A DNA stretch of 9,424 nt from an uncultured Collinsella sp. (GTDB lineage Bacteria > Actinomycetota > Coriobacteriia > Coriobacteriales > Coriobacteriaceae), in contig URYW01000068.1 in the NCBI GenBank assembly GCA_900552145.1, positions 1-9,424 on the forward strand, written 5' to 3'. Of this stretch, positions 1-6,165 are shown piece by piece. The notes beneath the pieces are model-generated. The model did no database searches. It had not been told where the DNA came from and saw only the letters and a program-made list of their open reading frames with translations. Both the position numbers and the translations under genes were made by a program. Every line of letters begins with the position of its first letter. Positions within the stretch are counted from its first letter, which is position 1.

Positions 1-102
1 CCCCTTTGCTTTGCCGTAGTCCCGGGGCGCACGGCCTTTGTGGAACATCGCTGGGGCGCCGCGCGCCGCGAGAACCCTGCGCCTAGATCTCGGCCTCCGC
101 AT
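1..102 (-). CDS. possible start of a downstream gene, cut by the left edge
   Basis: A minus-strand frame is open from an ATG at 102 to the left edge (34 codons) and overlaps the end of the coupling-protein gene by 20 nt. Its first residues are strikingly arginine-rich (MRRPRSRRRVLAARG), and an in-frame ATG at 48 gives a less basic start (MFHKGRAPRDYGKAKG). Neither start has a good ribosome binding site. A bare GAGG lies about 12 nt before the ATG at 102, inside the upstream gene. Tight overlap is normal in this operon, so a further gene is plausible, but with so few codons no family can be recognised and the frame could be chance. Confidence 0.3.
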   Translation of the reverse strand, partial: MRRPRSRRRVLAARGAPAMFHKGRAPRDYGKAKG

Positions 103-1387
103 GGTCTCGCTGCGCCTCGGGCAGCTCCCCGTAGAGCGGATGGTCTTCGAGCCTAAAGCGCTCGACCTGTTCGGGAGTGCGACCGCGCACAAAGAGCCAC
201 GAGCGATCGATCGGCGTCGCCATGAGCGTGCTGGGCAGCGCGTCGGCGCGGTCGGAAAACACCCGGGCACTCTCGGGATCCTGGAACGCCAGCACCAGAT
301 GCGTGTCGCAGTTGCCCATGATGGAGCGTGCGCGTGCCTCGCCATAGAGCGCATCGAGCTGGTTGGTCGACTGCAGCAGCAGCGTTGCCCAGATGTTGCG
401 GCTTCGGATAATCGAGAGCACGTTGTCGATCTGGGGGATCTGCAGATTTGCGAAGTCATCGAGCATAAAGCGCACGGGCACGGGCAGGCTGCCGTCGGGC
501 TGCCTATCGGCCTCACGAATGAGGCCCATAAACGCCTGCGAAATAAAGAGGCCGGTCAGCGGATCGAGATTGCGGTCAATATCGCTCACGGTTACAAACA
601 GGGCGCAGGGGGTGTGTCCCATGGAAGCGAAGTCCACCTGATGGCACTCACGATAGAGCTGTGCCGCACCGTCGAATCCCAGACACATGACCTTTTCGGC
701 AAGGATGCCGACGATGCTCGCGTGCATGCGCTCGGCATTTTGCGTAATGGCGTAGCGCCGCCATAGCGAGAGGGCATAGCTTTGGGGGTCGGTCGTGATC
801 AGGTCGTCAAACAATCGACCCGTGGCACCGTCCTGCAGGTGCTCGATCAGCTTGATGACCGAGCTGATCGTCTGCTCGTCGGCGGGTAGCTGTTCGGTGA
901 CGTAGGCGATAAGACACGACAGCAGGTTTGCCGCCGCATGATCCCAAAAAGGCTGGTTGTTGTCCTCGATGGGGCAGATGGCCTTTGCCACCGAGAGGAT
1001 GTCCTGCTGGTTGGGCCTGCCGTCCGCCTTGCGGCGAATGTGCCTCAGGGGGTTGTAGCCGCAGCGCTCGATGCCGGGCGCAAGGGCCGGGACGGTGTTG
1101 AGGTCGGCGAAGTTGAGGCATTGCACGCGGTAACCGTGGGCTGCCAGCACGGGTCCTACTTCGCGACAGAGCGTGCCTTTGGTGTCGAGCACGATGTAGC
1201 TTGCGTTCATTTGCAGCAGGTTGGGCTTGAGGACGTTTCGGGTCTTGCCGGCTCCCGAGGGGCGGATCACAAGTGCGTTGTTGTTGAGTCCCGTTTGGCG
1301 GGTGTCGCAGGAGAGCGTTCGATCCTTGGCGAGGATGGTGGACGATGCGGACTCAGATGCGGCGAGGCGGCTGGCGAGGTTAGACAT
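83..1387 (-). CDS. VirD4/TraG-type coupling ATPase (CD1115-like), lacking the usual membrane anchor
   Basis: This 434-aa protein is a type IV coupling protein, the hexameric ATPase that brings relaxase-bound DNA to a conjugative channel. A P-loop lies at residues 42-49 (RPSGAGKT, K48), followed by KPNLLQ and VLDTKGTL. The family's YNPLRHI lies at 111-117, PFWDHAAANLL at 146-156, a Walker B strand at 307-312 (FMLDDF) followed by AN, and LLLQSTNQL with the conserved Gln at 336-344. The order and wording match CD1115-type VirD4 proteins. Those are usually about 600 aa with two N-terminal membrane helices. Here the protein begins just before the ATPase core and no hydrophobic segment precedes it. 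The first glycine of the Walker A motif is Arg. The start at 1387 is chosen because AAGGAGGT lies 5 nt upstream; the frame stays open to 1579, but that stretch is the shadow of clpP. It overlaps clpP by 8 nt, which suggests translational coupling. The family is clear; actual transfer function is inferred. Confidence 0.87.
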   Translation of the reverse strand: MSNLASRLAASESASSTILAKDRTLSCDTRQTGLNNNALVIRPSGAGKTRNVLKPNLLQMNASYIVLDTKGTLCREVGPVLAAHGYRVQCLNFADLNTVPALAPGIERCGYNPLRHIRRKADGRPNQQDILSVAKAICPIEDNNQPFWDHAAANLLSCLIAYVTEQLPADEQTISSVIKLIEHLQDGATGRLFDDLITTDPQSYALSLWRRYAITQNAERMHASIVGILAEKVMCLGFDGAAQLYRECHQVDFASMGHTPCALFVTVSDIDRNLDPLTGLFISQAFMGLIREADRQPDGSLPVPVRFMLDDFANLQIPQIDNVLSIIRSRNIWATLLLQSTNQLDALYGEARARSIMGNCDTHLVLAFQDPESARVFSDRADALPSTLMATPIDRSWLFVRGRTPEQVERFRLEDHPLYGELPEAQRDHAEAEI

Positions 1388-1997
1388 GGGCGACCTCCTT
1401 GGTGGTCGAGAGAATTTCGTGGGCAAAGCCGAGCTCGACGGCGCGCTCGGCCGAAAGGTAGGTGTCTTTTGCAGTGAGGGACTGGATGCGCTTGGGCGTG
1501 AGACCGCTGCGGTCCGAGAGGATTTGCGTGAGGGTCTTGCGGGTCTGCATGAGACGCCGGCTGGTTTCCTGTAGCGCAAGTGCCGAGCCGCCTGCCCCCT
1601 GGGGGATCAGCGGGTCGTGAATCATGAGCTCTGCATGGGGCGCCATACGGCGATTGTCGCCGCCCATAAAGATCACGGCGCCCATGGACGCGGCGAATTC
1701 CAGGCAGACGGTGCGGATGGGGCACGATGCGAGGCGCATGGCGTCATAGATCGCAAGACCCGATCGCACGCTTCCGCCGGCGCTGGCGACAAATATGGTG
1801 ATGGGGCGGCTGGGGTCGGTGGCATCGAGCAGACGAATCTGCTGGCATAGGTCGTGGGCCATCGGGGTTTCGATGTTTCCCATGACGGAGAGCTCGCGAC
1901 GGGCGAGCATCTCATCGTAAATGCTGGTGAGCGTGATACCTCGGGCGGATTCACGCATGGTGAGGGGGCTGATGATGGGGGAATGATTGGTGTCCAT
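1380..1997 (-). CDS. ClpP-like serine protease, accessory copy in a transfer operon
   Basis: This 205-aa protein is a ClpP-family peptidase, the barrel-forming serine protease that degrades proteins fed to it by an AAA+ unfoldase. The complete triad is visible: Ser104 in FAASMGA, His127 in MIHDP and Asp178 in AKDTYLSA. The oxyanion region AGGSVRSGLAIYD lies at 73-85. Length is close to housekeeping ClpP (about 195-207 aa), but divergence is clear, for example ELSVMGNIE where ClpP normally has a bulkier (I/V)-F-L-G strand. The start at 1997 has AAAGGAG 7 nt upstream. It lies 63 nt after the 296-aa gene and overlaps the coupling-protein gene by 8 nt. No Clp ATPase gene is present here, so it would need a host unfoldase or work alone. 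Related ClpP-fold proteases mature phage capsids, but no phage gene is seen nearby. The role in the element is unknown. Confidence 0.88.
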   Translation of the reverse strand: MDTNHSPIISPLTMRESARGITLTSIYDEMLARRELSVMGNIETPMAHDLCQQIRLLDATDPSRPITIFVASAGGSVRSGLAIYDAMRLASCPIRTVCLEFAASMGAVIFMGGDNRRMAPHAELMIHDPLIPQGAGGSALALQETSRRLMQTRKTLTQILSDRSGLTPKRIQSLTAKDTYLSAERAVELGFAHEILSTTKEVAHV

Positions 1998-2012
1998 GAG
2001 GACTCCTTTCCG
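1998..2012 (-). promoter_or_regulatory. ribosome binding site of the clpP-like gene
   Basis: On the minus strand AAAGGAG precedes the ATG at 1997 by 7 nt, which fixes the start. The 63-nt gap from the upstream stop shows no terminator hairpin, so the genes are probably co-transcribed. Confidence 0.6.
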
Positions 2013-2060
2013 TTGGTTGTGTTGTGGAATAGGATTGTTGCCCGCGGAGGGGCTGGCGGG

Positions 2061-2951
2061 CTACAGGGTTCGTTCGAGCCTGAGATCGAGCTCGGTTGTG
2101 GGGCAGGCTGCCTGTTCGTGCGGCTCGCAAGCGCAAAGGGCTCCAAAGCGACGGAGCGTTGCGACGGGCGTGGTGTAGGCGAGCCGCAGCTGATGCTCGA
2201 CAGGGGCACATCCGTCATTTTTGTAATGAGCCGCGTAGTACTGCGCGATGCTGGCGTTCATCTCGCTGCCATTGCGATGGCGCTCAAACTGGCGTCTGCA
2301 GGTCTCGATGATCTTTGCTACCGACTTGGGTGCCGTCGCGGGAACAAGGGCGAGATAGCCCTCAAATAGCTCGTTGATGCTCAGGAGGCACAGCAGGTCG
2401 ATCAGCGTCCTTATGGCTGCTCCCTCGGCGGAAAAGTGCGCGGTCATGCGGTTATATCGGTTGCGGTCGACGATGGCCGCATGGGGTCTTGGAGTTTTCT
2501 GCCCCGTGGTCCCGGGCTTTTGCCGCGCCTGTGTATTGAGCTCGACGTTGCAGCGCTTGAGGCCGTCCAACGGAAGGAACAGTGCGGTGCGCAGGGTGTT
2601 CCGCTTGCTTTCGAGTTCATGACGCTCGTCGGGTTCCCATTCGAGCTTGAGTTTCGTGTCGAGCGCCGTAAGCATATGGGCTAGGCAGCCTACGGTAAGA
2701 ACGTACGAATCGTTGTCGCGTTTTGGGGCATAGGGGTCTGTCAGCTTGCGAATGTCGGGGTCGCCCATGATCTTTGTGCAGCGCTTCAGCAGTTGAGGGT
2801 GGTCGGCCAAGATCGTCGCGAGCGGTAGCGACGCGTAGTTCTTGATGGTCGCGGCGGCAAAGGCGGCGTCATATTCGTTTGCATATGCTCGCTCAATGCG
2901 GGCATCCAGAATGCTTTTCTTATCGCCGTCTTCAGCGTGGTGGTTTGTCAT
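2061..2951 (-). CDS. unrecognised 296-aa protein, first gene of the accessory operon
   Basis: I do not recognise a family. The protein is soluble, largely helical in appearance and rich in charged residues and leucine. It has no signal peptide and no convincing membrane segment; the most hydrophobic stretch is IRTLIDLLCLLSINELFEGY around 180-199. A basic, Pro/Thr-rich linker lies at about 141-163 (ARQKPGTTGQKTPRPHAA). Three cysteines sit near the C-terminus (C273, C275, C283), too few and irregular to call a zinc site. The start at 2951 is chosen because GGAG lies 5 nt upstream. The frame remains open to an ATG at 3107, which would add 52 residues including a His-rich repeat, but that ATG has no ribosome binding site. 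It lies 63 nt before clpP, probably in one transcript. A mobile-element function is inferred only from its neighbours. Confidence 0.72.
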   Translation of the reverse strand: MTNHHAEDGDKKSILDARIERAYANEYDAAFAAATIKNYASLPLATILADHPQLLKRCTKIMGDPDIRKLTDPYAPKRDNDSYVLTVGCLAHMLTALDTKLKLEWEPDERHELESKRNTLRTALFLPLDGLKRCNVELNTQARQKPGTTGQKTPRPHAAIVDRNRYNRMTAHFSAEGAAIRTLIDLLCLLSINELFEGYLALVPATAPKSVAKIIETCRRQFERHRNGSEMNASIAQYYAAHYKNDGCAPVEHQLRLAYTTPVATLRRFGALCACEPHEQAACPTTELDLRLERTL

Positions 2952-2999
2952 AGCTTCTCCAATCGGTTGATGTTCGTGCTGTTTGTTGATGTGTTGGTT

Positions 3000-3035
3000 G
3001 TCGTGAGTGATGTGCTTGCCGTGGGTGATGTGCTG
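3000..3035. repeat. 18-bp tandem repeat in the leader of the accessory operon
   Basis: Two adjacent 18-bp units, GTCGTGAGTGATGTGCTT and GCCGTGGGTGATGTGCTG, match at 15 of 18 positions. Looser copies of the GATGT core continue to the left at 2988 and 2969, spaced 21 and 19 nt. On the minus strand the array reads roughly AGCACATCACCCACG. In the extended frame of the downstream 296-aa gene it would encode HITHGKHITHD. It may be an iteron-like binding site, untranslated leader, or a coding repeat; the sequence alone does not decide. Confidence 0.5.
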
Positions 3036-3267
3036 ACGTTGGGGTGCTATGCGGTTTTCAATGAGCCCGTGAGGCAGTTGCTGCAGGGGCTGGATGGAAC
3101 GGCCCATGCAAGGCGGAAGGCATCGTGCTCAAAATCGAGACAGCAATGCCCTGGGTGCCTCACATGTGGCAGTTACCTCATTAAGTTGTCATTGCGTTTG
3201 GGGTTGTACTTTGCCGATCTTCCTTCTCTTACACGCTGAAAACTGAAACTTCATATGCTCGATCTAC

Positions 3268-3296
3268 TTAATACCGCAACGGCGGTCTTTAATCAA
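3268..3296 (-). promoter_or_regulatory. predicted promoter of the accessory operon
   Basis: On the minus strand TTGATT (3296-3291) and TATTAA (3273-3268) are 17 bp apart, close to the vegetative sigma consensus. Transcription would start near 3261, giving a leader of about 310 nt before the first gene at 2951. That leader contains the tandem repeat. A second, weaker candidate (TTGCGG-18-TATGAA) overlaps it slightly downstream. Confidence 0.5.
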
Positions 3297-3357
3297 CTTA
3301 TATGTCGGATCGTGTCTTTGCAAGTACTTTTTTGCGTTTGTTTCAAATGGGGTGGTT

Positions 3358-3515
3358 TTGCAACCGTCACGCGCCACGCTATGCGAACGTGCCCCGGCTC
3401 GGATAAGATGGTGCGATCGAGTTCTACCGCGCTCACTGCAAGTAGTCTTTGTTGCTGAGATAGGTCACGGCCGAAAGGGGCCCGTATCCCAACAGATACG
3501 GGCCCCTTGCTATTT
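3358..3515 (+). ncRNA. candidate small RNA ending at a strong hairpin
   Basis: A weak promoter-like pair, TTGCAA (3358-3363) and TATGCG (3380-3385) at 16 bp spacing, lies upstream of the hairpin at 3475-3508. Transcription between them would give an RNA of roughly 120 nt starting near 3392. No plausible protein is encoded and no known RNA family was recognised. The idea rests mainly on the hairpin having no other obvious parent transcript. Confidence 0.22.
3475..3515 (+). terminator. perfect 14-bp hairpin, probable terminator
   Basis: AAGGGGCCCGTATC (3475-3488) pairs perfectly with GATACGGGCCCCTT (3495-3508) around the 6-nt loop CCAACA. On the plus strand it is followed by the short, imperfect U-rich tail GCTATTT; the minus-strand tail is worse. 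Both flanking operons point away from it, so it does not end either of them. Confidence 0.6.
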
Positions 3516-3585
3516 AAATGGGCATGAGGGTGTATTGAGGGGGGATGTCTTGCTGTCGGCATCCGCGTGCGGTGCCATTCGCTGT

Positions 3586-3606
3586 CCGTAAATTATACGT
3601 TTACGG
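3586..3606. promoter_or_regulatory. palindromic operator candidate upstream of deoC
   Basis: CCGTAAA (3586-3592) and TTTACGG (3600-3606) form a 7-bp inverted repeat around a 7-bp centre containing TTATAC. It lies about 120 nt before the deoC start. The size and spacing suit a dimeric repressor. The protein that binds is not known, and no clear -35 element was found beside it. Confidence 0.4.
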
Positions 3607-3725
3607 CTAATTTCATACCACTTGTCGGAATGCGGACGCTGTCCTTGCATGCCGGGCGTACATTGAACGTGGTTTTTCGCGTGAAGCCACGAATCGGTTG
3701 CCAGCCCTGAACAAGGAGGCCCAGC

Positions 3726-4400
3726 ATGACGCTTGCCAAACCCATCAATAAATACATCGACTATATCGATGCCCCCGAGGACACGTTTGAGCAGTATGTC
3801 GAGAAGGCGTTAAAGTACAACTTTCGCTGCGTATTTGCGAACCTGCAGGAGTACGAGACGGGCCGCGCCATGCTCGAGGGCTCTGACATCATCCTTGCCG
3901 GCGCTATCGACTTTCCCCAGGGCACTATGACGCTTGAGGAGAAGCTTGCGAGGTTTGAGGAATACGCTGCGTGTGGCTTTACCGAGATTGACTACGTTTT
4001 GAATCAGGGGTCGATCGAGAACCGCGATTTTGATGCCATCGAGCGCGAGATGACTACCATTGCTGATTTTTGTCGCGCGCATGGCATCACTGACAAGGTA
4101 ATCGTCGAGATGTGCAAGCTGGACGGCGACGACGCCGCCAAGCGCCGTGTATGCGAGATCGCGCTGGAGGCCAAGCCGGGATTCCTTAAGACATCGACCG
4201 GCAGAAGCTTTGGCGGTGCTAAGCTCGAGGACGTGCGGCTGATGCACGAGGTGCTCGGCGATGCCGTGGCAATCAAGGCGGCGGGCGGTATCCATAATTA
4301 CGAAGAGGCTTGCGCATTCATCGAGGCCGGCGCCAGCGCGTTAGGTGCATCGGCGGGCATCGCGATCGTCGAGGGCGCACCGACGGATGAGCGTCGCTAG
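3726..4400 (+). CDS. deoC: deoxyribose-phosphate aldolase, divergent DeoC
   Basis: This 224-aa class I aldolase should split 2-deoxyribose 5-phosphate into glyceraldehyde 3-phosphate and acetaldehyde, the last step of deoxynucleoside breakdown in the cytoplasm. The Schiff-base lysine is K155 in GFLKTSTG, the second catalytic lysine is K184 in AIKAAGG, and the proton-relay aspartate is D89 in EIDYVLNQG. Length is normal for the short bacterial form (about 220 aa). The N-terminus is unusual: IDYIDAPEDT stands where many bacterial DeoC proteins read IDHTLLKPDAT, and CVFANLQEYE replaces the usual CVNP-type segment, so substrate preference may differ. The start at 3726 is fixed by AAGGAGG (3713-3719), 6 nt upstream. 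It is followed by an HAD phosphatase gene 148 nt later; no strong terminator separates them. No other deoxynucleoside catabolism gene (deoA, deoB, deoD) is nearby. Confidence 0.88.
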   Translation: MTLAKPINKYIDYIDAPEDTFEQYVEKALKYNFRCVFANLQEYETGRAMLEGSDIILAGAIDFPQGTMTLEEKLARFEEYAACGFTEIDYVLNQGSIENRDFDAIEREMTTIADFCRAHGITDKVIVEMCKLDGDDAAKRRVCEIALEAKPGFLKTSTGRSFGGAKLEDVRLMHEVLGDAVAIKAAGGIHNYEEACAFIEAGASALGASAGIAIVEGAPTDERR

Positions 4401-4548
4401 CAGACGTATTTGACCTGAGCGATAAAGCTTCACGACCACACGCCGTTCATGTTCGAGACAATATGACTTTTGCCCGTTGTAAACGGAGTCGCGATGGGTG
4501 TTCTGTATGATGGCTCAGACAAGGTTGTTCAATGACAGGGAGGCATAT

Positions 4549-5391
4549 ATGGCAATCAAAGCCATCGCGATGGATATCGACGGTACGCTCACCAACGATC
4601 AGAAAGTGATTAGCCCGCGTACGCGCGAGAAGCTGCTCGCGGCGCAGGAGTCGGGCATTAAGCTCATTTTGGCTTCGGGCCGTCCCGCATGGGGGCTCCA
4701 CGCCTTGGCGCAGGAGCTCGACCTCCAAAACCATGACGGTCTGCTAGTTGCCTTTAACGGCGCACACGTCGTCGATGCCCAGACCGACGAGGTACTGTTC
4801 GATCAGGCTATGCCTGCCGACGAATTGCATCGCCTGATTGATCACCTGCGTAATTTTGACGTGATCCCTATGATTTCGCTCGGTCGCGACTTGCATGTCG
4901 AGGACTCGTATCACTGCATGATTACGCTGCCGGATGGCTCGCAGAAAAACATCGTCAAATACGAGCGCGATGCCTGCGACCTTAAGATCCGCGAGGTCGA
5001 GAGCTTGCATGAGGTCGTGGACACTTATCCCGTAGACAAGCTGCTGACGGCAGGCGACCCGGCATACCTGCAGGCGCATTACGAGGAGATGTATGCGCCC
5101 TTTAAGCAGACGCTTTCGGGCATGTTTACGGCTGACTGGTACTTTGAGTACACGGCGCCCGGTATCGACAAGGCCCGTGCGCTTGAGGGTGCCCTGCCCA
5201 AGCTCGGCATCGATGCCAGCGAGGTCGTATCGTTTGGCGACGGCCAGAACGACAAGTCCATGATTGAGTGGGCGGGTACCGGTGTTGCCATGGGTAACGC
5301 CGTCGACGAGGTCAAGGCTGTGGCCCAGATGGTGACCGCCAATAACAACGAAGACGGTATTGCGGTGGCGCTGGATAAGCTGCTGGGTTAG
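4549..5391 (+). CDS. Cof-type HAD phosphatase (HAD-IIB)
   Basis: This 280-aa cytoplasmic hydrolase belongs to the Cof/HAD-IIB group, which removes phosphate from sugar phosphates and related small molecules. Motif I is MDIDGT with nucleophile D9 and acid/base D11. Motif II is LASGRP with S43, motif III is K208 in GIDKARAL, and motif IV is GDGQNDKSM with D231 and D235. The insert between motifs II and III (about 85-190) is the large C2-type cap that selects substrate. Length is typical (about 270-280 aa). The start at 4549 is preferred over the ATG at 4498 because AGGGAGG (4537-4543) lies 5 nt upstream and the protein then begins directly at motif I. An intrinsic terminator follows at 5414-5442. 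The exact substrate cannot be read from the sequence; its place after deoC hints at a sugar phosphate. Confidence 0.87.
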   Translation: MAIKAIAMDIDGTLTNDQKVISPRTREKLLAAQESGIKLILASGRPAWGLHALAQELDLQNHDGLLVAFNGAHVVDAQTDEVLFDQAMPADELHRLIDHLRNFDVIPMISLGRDLHVEDSYHCMITLPDGSQKNIVKYERDACDLKIREVESLHEVVDTYPVDKLLTAGDPAYLQAHYEEMYAPFKQTLSGMFTADWYFEYTAPGIDKARALEGALPKLGIDASEVVSFGDGQNDKSMIEWAGTGVAMGNAVDEVKAVAQMVTANNNEDGIAVALDKLLG

Positions 5392-5413
5392 AATCGCCGA
5401 TAATGCATGGTTC

Positions 5414-5442
5414 GGGCGCCTGCTTACAGGCGCCCTTTTGTT
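5414..5442 (+). terminator. intrinsic terminator after the Cof-type phosphatase
   Basis: GGGCGCCTG (5414-5422) and CAGGCGCCC (5427-5435) form a perfect 9-bp GC-rich stem with loop CTTA, followed by TTTTGTT. The U-tract ends right where the ribosome binding site of the next gene begins, so there is no room for a promoter between them. Confidence 0.88.
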
Positions 5443-5454
5443 AGGGAGGGTGCC

Positions 5455-6114
5455 GTGTCCGCATTTCCGTTCGACGCCGTTATCTTTGACATGGACGGCG
5501 TGATTGTCGATACCGAGTATTACTACCTGGGCGAGACTGCCGCGTTTGCCAAGGAACTTGGGCTTAATCTGACTCAAGAGGAGTTGAATGGGCAGGTCGG
5601 TACCTCGCATCAGTTCTTCCTGCATATGCTGGTCGATTGGTTTGAGCGCGCCGGTAAGGGGCATTTTACTGGTGAGGAAGCGTTGGCCCGTTGGGACGAA
5701 TGGGCGCATAAGCGTCCGCGCGACTATCAGGCTTTGATTAACCCAGGCGCCGTGGATACGATTCGAGAGCTGCCGCGCCGTGGCGTTCGCGTGGCGCTTG
5801 CCAGCTCGTCTCCCATGGTTAGCATCAATGAAGTGCTCAATGCGTGCGGGCTGTCGGATGCCTTTGAGTATGTGGTGAGCGGCGAGCAGTTTAAGGAGAG
5901 CAAGCCCGAGCCCGACATCTACCTGCATGCGCTGGACCTGCTGGGGCTGCCTGCGAATCGCTGCTGCTGCGTTGAGGATTCGGTGCCTGGCATCACCGCT
6001 GGCAAGCGAGCCGGTCTGACAGTCATTGCCAAGCGCGAGGAACGCTTTGGCTTTAGCCAGGATGCCGCGGACAAGATTATCGACCAGCTGCCGGAGCTGC
6101 TCACGCTTTCTTAG
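5455..6114 (+). CDS. HAD hydrolase, beta-phosphoglucomutase-like (GTG start)
   Basis: This 219-aa protein is an HAD subfamily IA enzyme resembling beta-phosphoglucomutase and sugar-phosphate phosphatases. Motif I is FDMDGVIVDTE (D12, D14). A helical cap spans about 17-90, motif II is ASSSP (S117-S119), motif III is K150 in ESKPEPDIY, and motif IV is VEDSVPG (E174, D175). The cap reads GQVGTSHQFF where true beta-phosphoglucomutases carry a substrate-binding Arg in a GxSR-type loop, so phosphatase activity is more likely than mutase. The GTG at 5455 is chosen because AGGGAGG (5443-5449) lies 5 nt upstream. The ATG at 5407 would place the start before the terminator hairpin and add 16 unrelated residues. 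Expression must come from read-through of that hairpin or a promoter upstream of it. Substrate unknown. Confidence 0.84.
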   Translation: MSAFPFDAVIFDMDGVIVDTEYYYLGETAAFAKELGLNLTQEELNGQVGTSHQFFLHMLVDWFERAGKGHFTGEEALARWDEWAHKRPRDYQALINPGAVDTIRELPRRGVRVALASSSPMVSINEVLNACGLSDAFEYVVSGEQFKESKPEPDIYLHALDLLGLPANRCCCVEDSVPGITAGKRAGLTVIAKREERFGFSQDAADKIIDQLPELLTLS

Positions 6115-6165
6115 GAGTGCGGTAGTTGCGCGTTTTTCGGGTCTGATGAGTAAATAGCCAACATT

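Larger units (their letters stand above)
2952..3725. other. long intergenic region between divergent operons
   Basis: About 770 nt separate the minus-strand accessory operon from the plus-strand deoC. Open frames crossing it (for example 3293-3562 minus and 3255-3458 plus) lack ribosome binding sites, have unlikely compositions, or run through the hairpin at 3475-3508. Signals seen inside are listed separately: a minus-strand promoter, an 18-bp tandem repeat, a perfect hairpin and a palindrome. No tRNA, attachment site or insertion sequence was recognised. Confidence 0.6.

Noticed and set aside
38..766. Long plus-strand open frame opposite the coupling-protein gene
   Set aside because: It is a shadow frame of a high-GC gene, with no family-like motifs and no ribosome binding site.
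1388..1579. N-terminal extension of the coupling protein to an ATG at 1579
   Set aside because: The added 64 residues are Ser/Pro/Arg-rich low-complexity sequence, overlap clpP in another frame, and have no SD; the ATG at 1387 has a near-perfect SD and leads straight into family sequence.
1380..1997. ClpP-like gene as a phage capsid-maturation protease
   Set aside because: No portal, capsid or terminase gene is adjacent; its partner is a conjugation-type ATPase, and the triad and length fit ClpP proper.
3189..3254. 21-codon minus-strand frame (MKFQFSACKRRKIG...) in the operon leader, a possible leader peptide
   Set aside because: It starts only a few nt from the predicted transcription start, lacks an SD, and no paired attenuator hairpin was found.
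3293..3562. 89-codon minus-strand open frame in the large intergenic region
   Set aside because: It reads through the perfect hairpin at 3475-3508, has no SD and resembles nothing known.
3669..3692. CGTGG/CCACG inverted repeat in the deoC leader
   Set aside because: The stem is only about 5 bp with interrupted inner pairing; too weak to call a riboswitch, terminator or operator.
4474..4486. CCGTT-GTA-AACGG inverted repeat between deoC and the Cof-type phosphatase
   Set aside because: Only 5 bp per arm with a 3-nt loop and no U-tract; likely chance. A nearby TATGAT (4506-4511) lacks a -35 at the right distance, so no promoter was called.
5407..5454. ATG start at 5407 for the beta-phosphoglucomutase-like gene
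   Set aside because: It would place the intrinsic terminator inside the coding region and has no SD; the GTG at 5455 has a good SD and starts just before HAD motif I.
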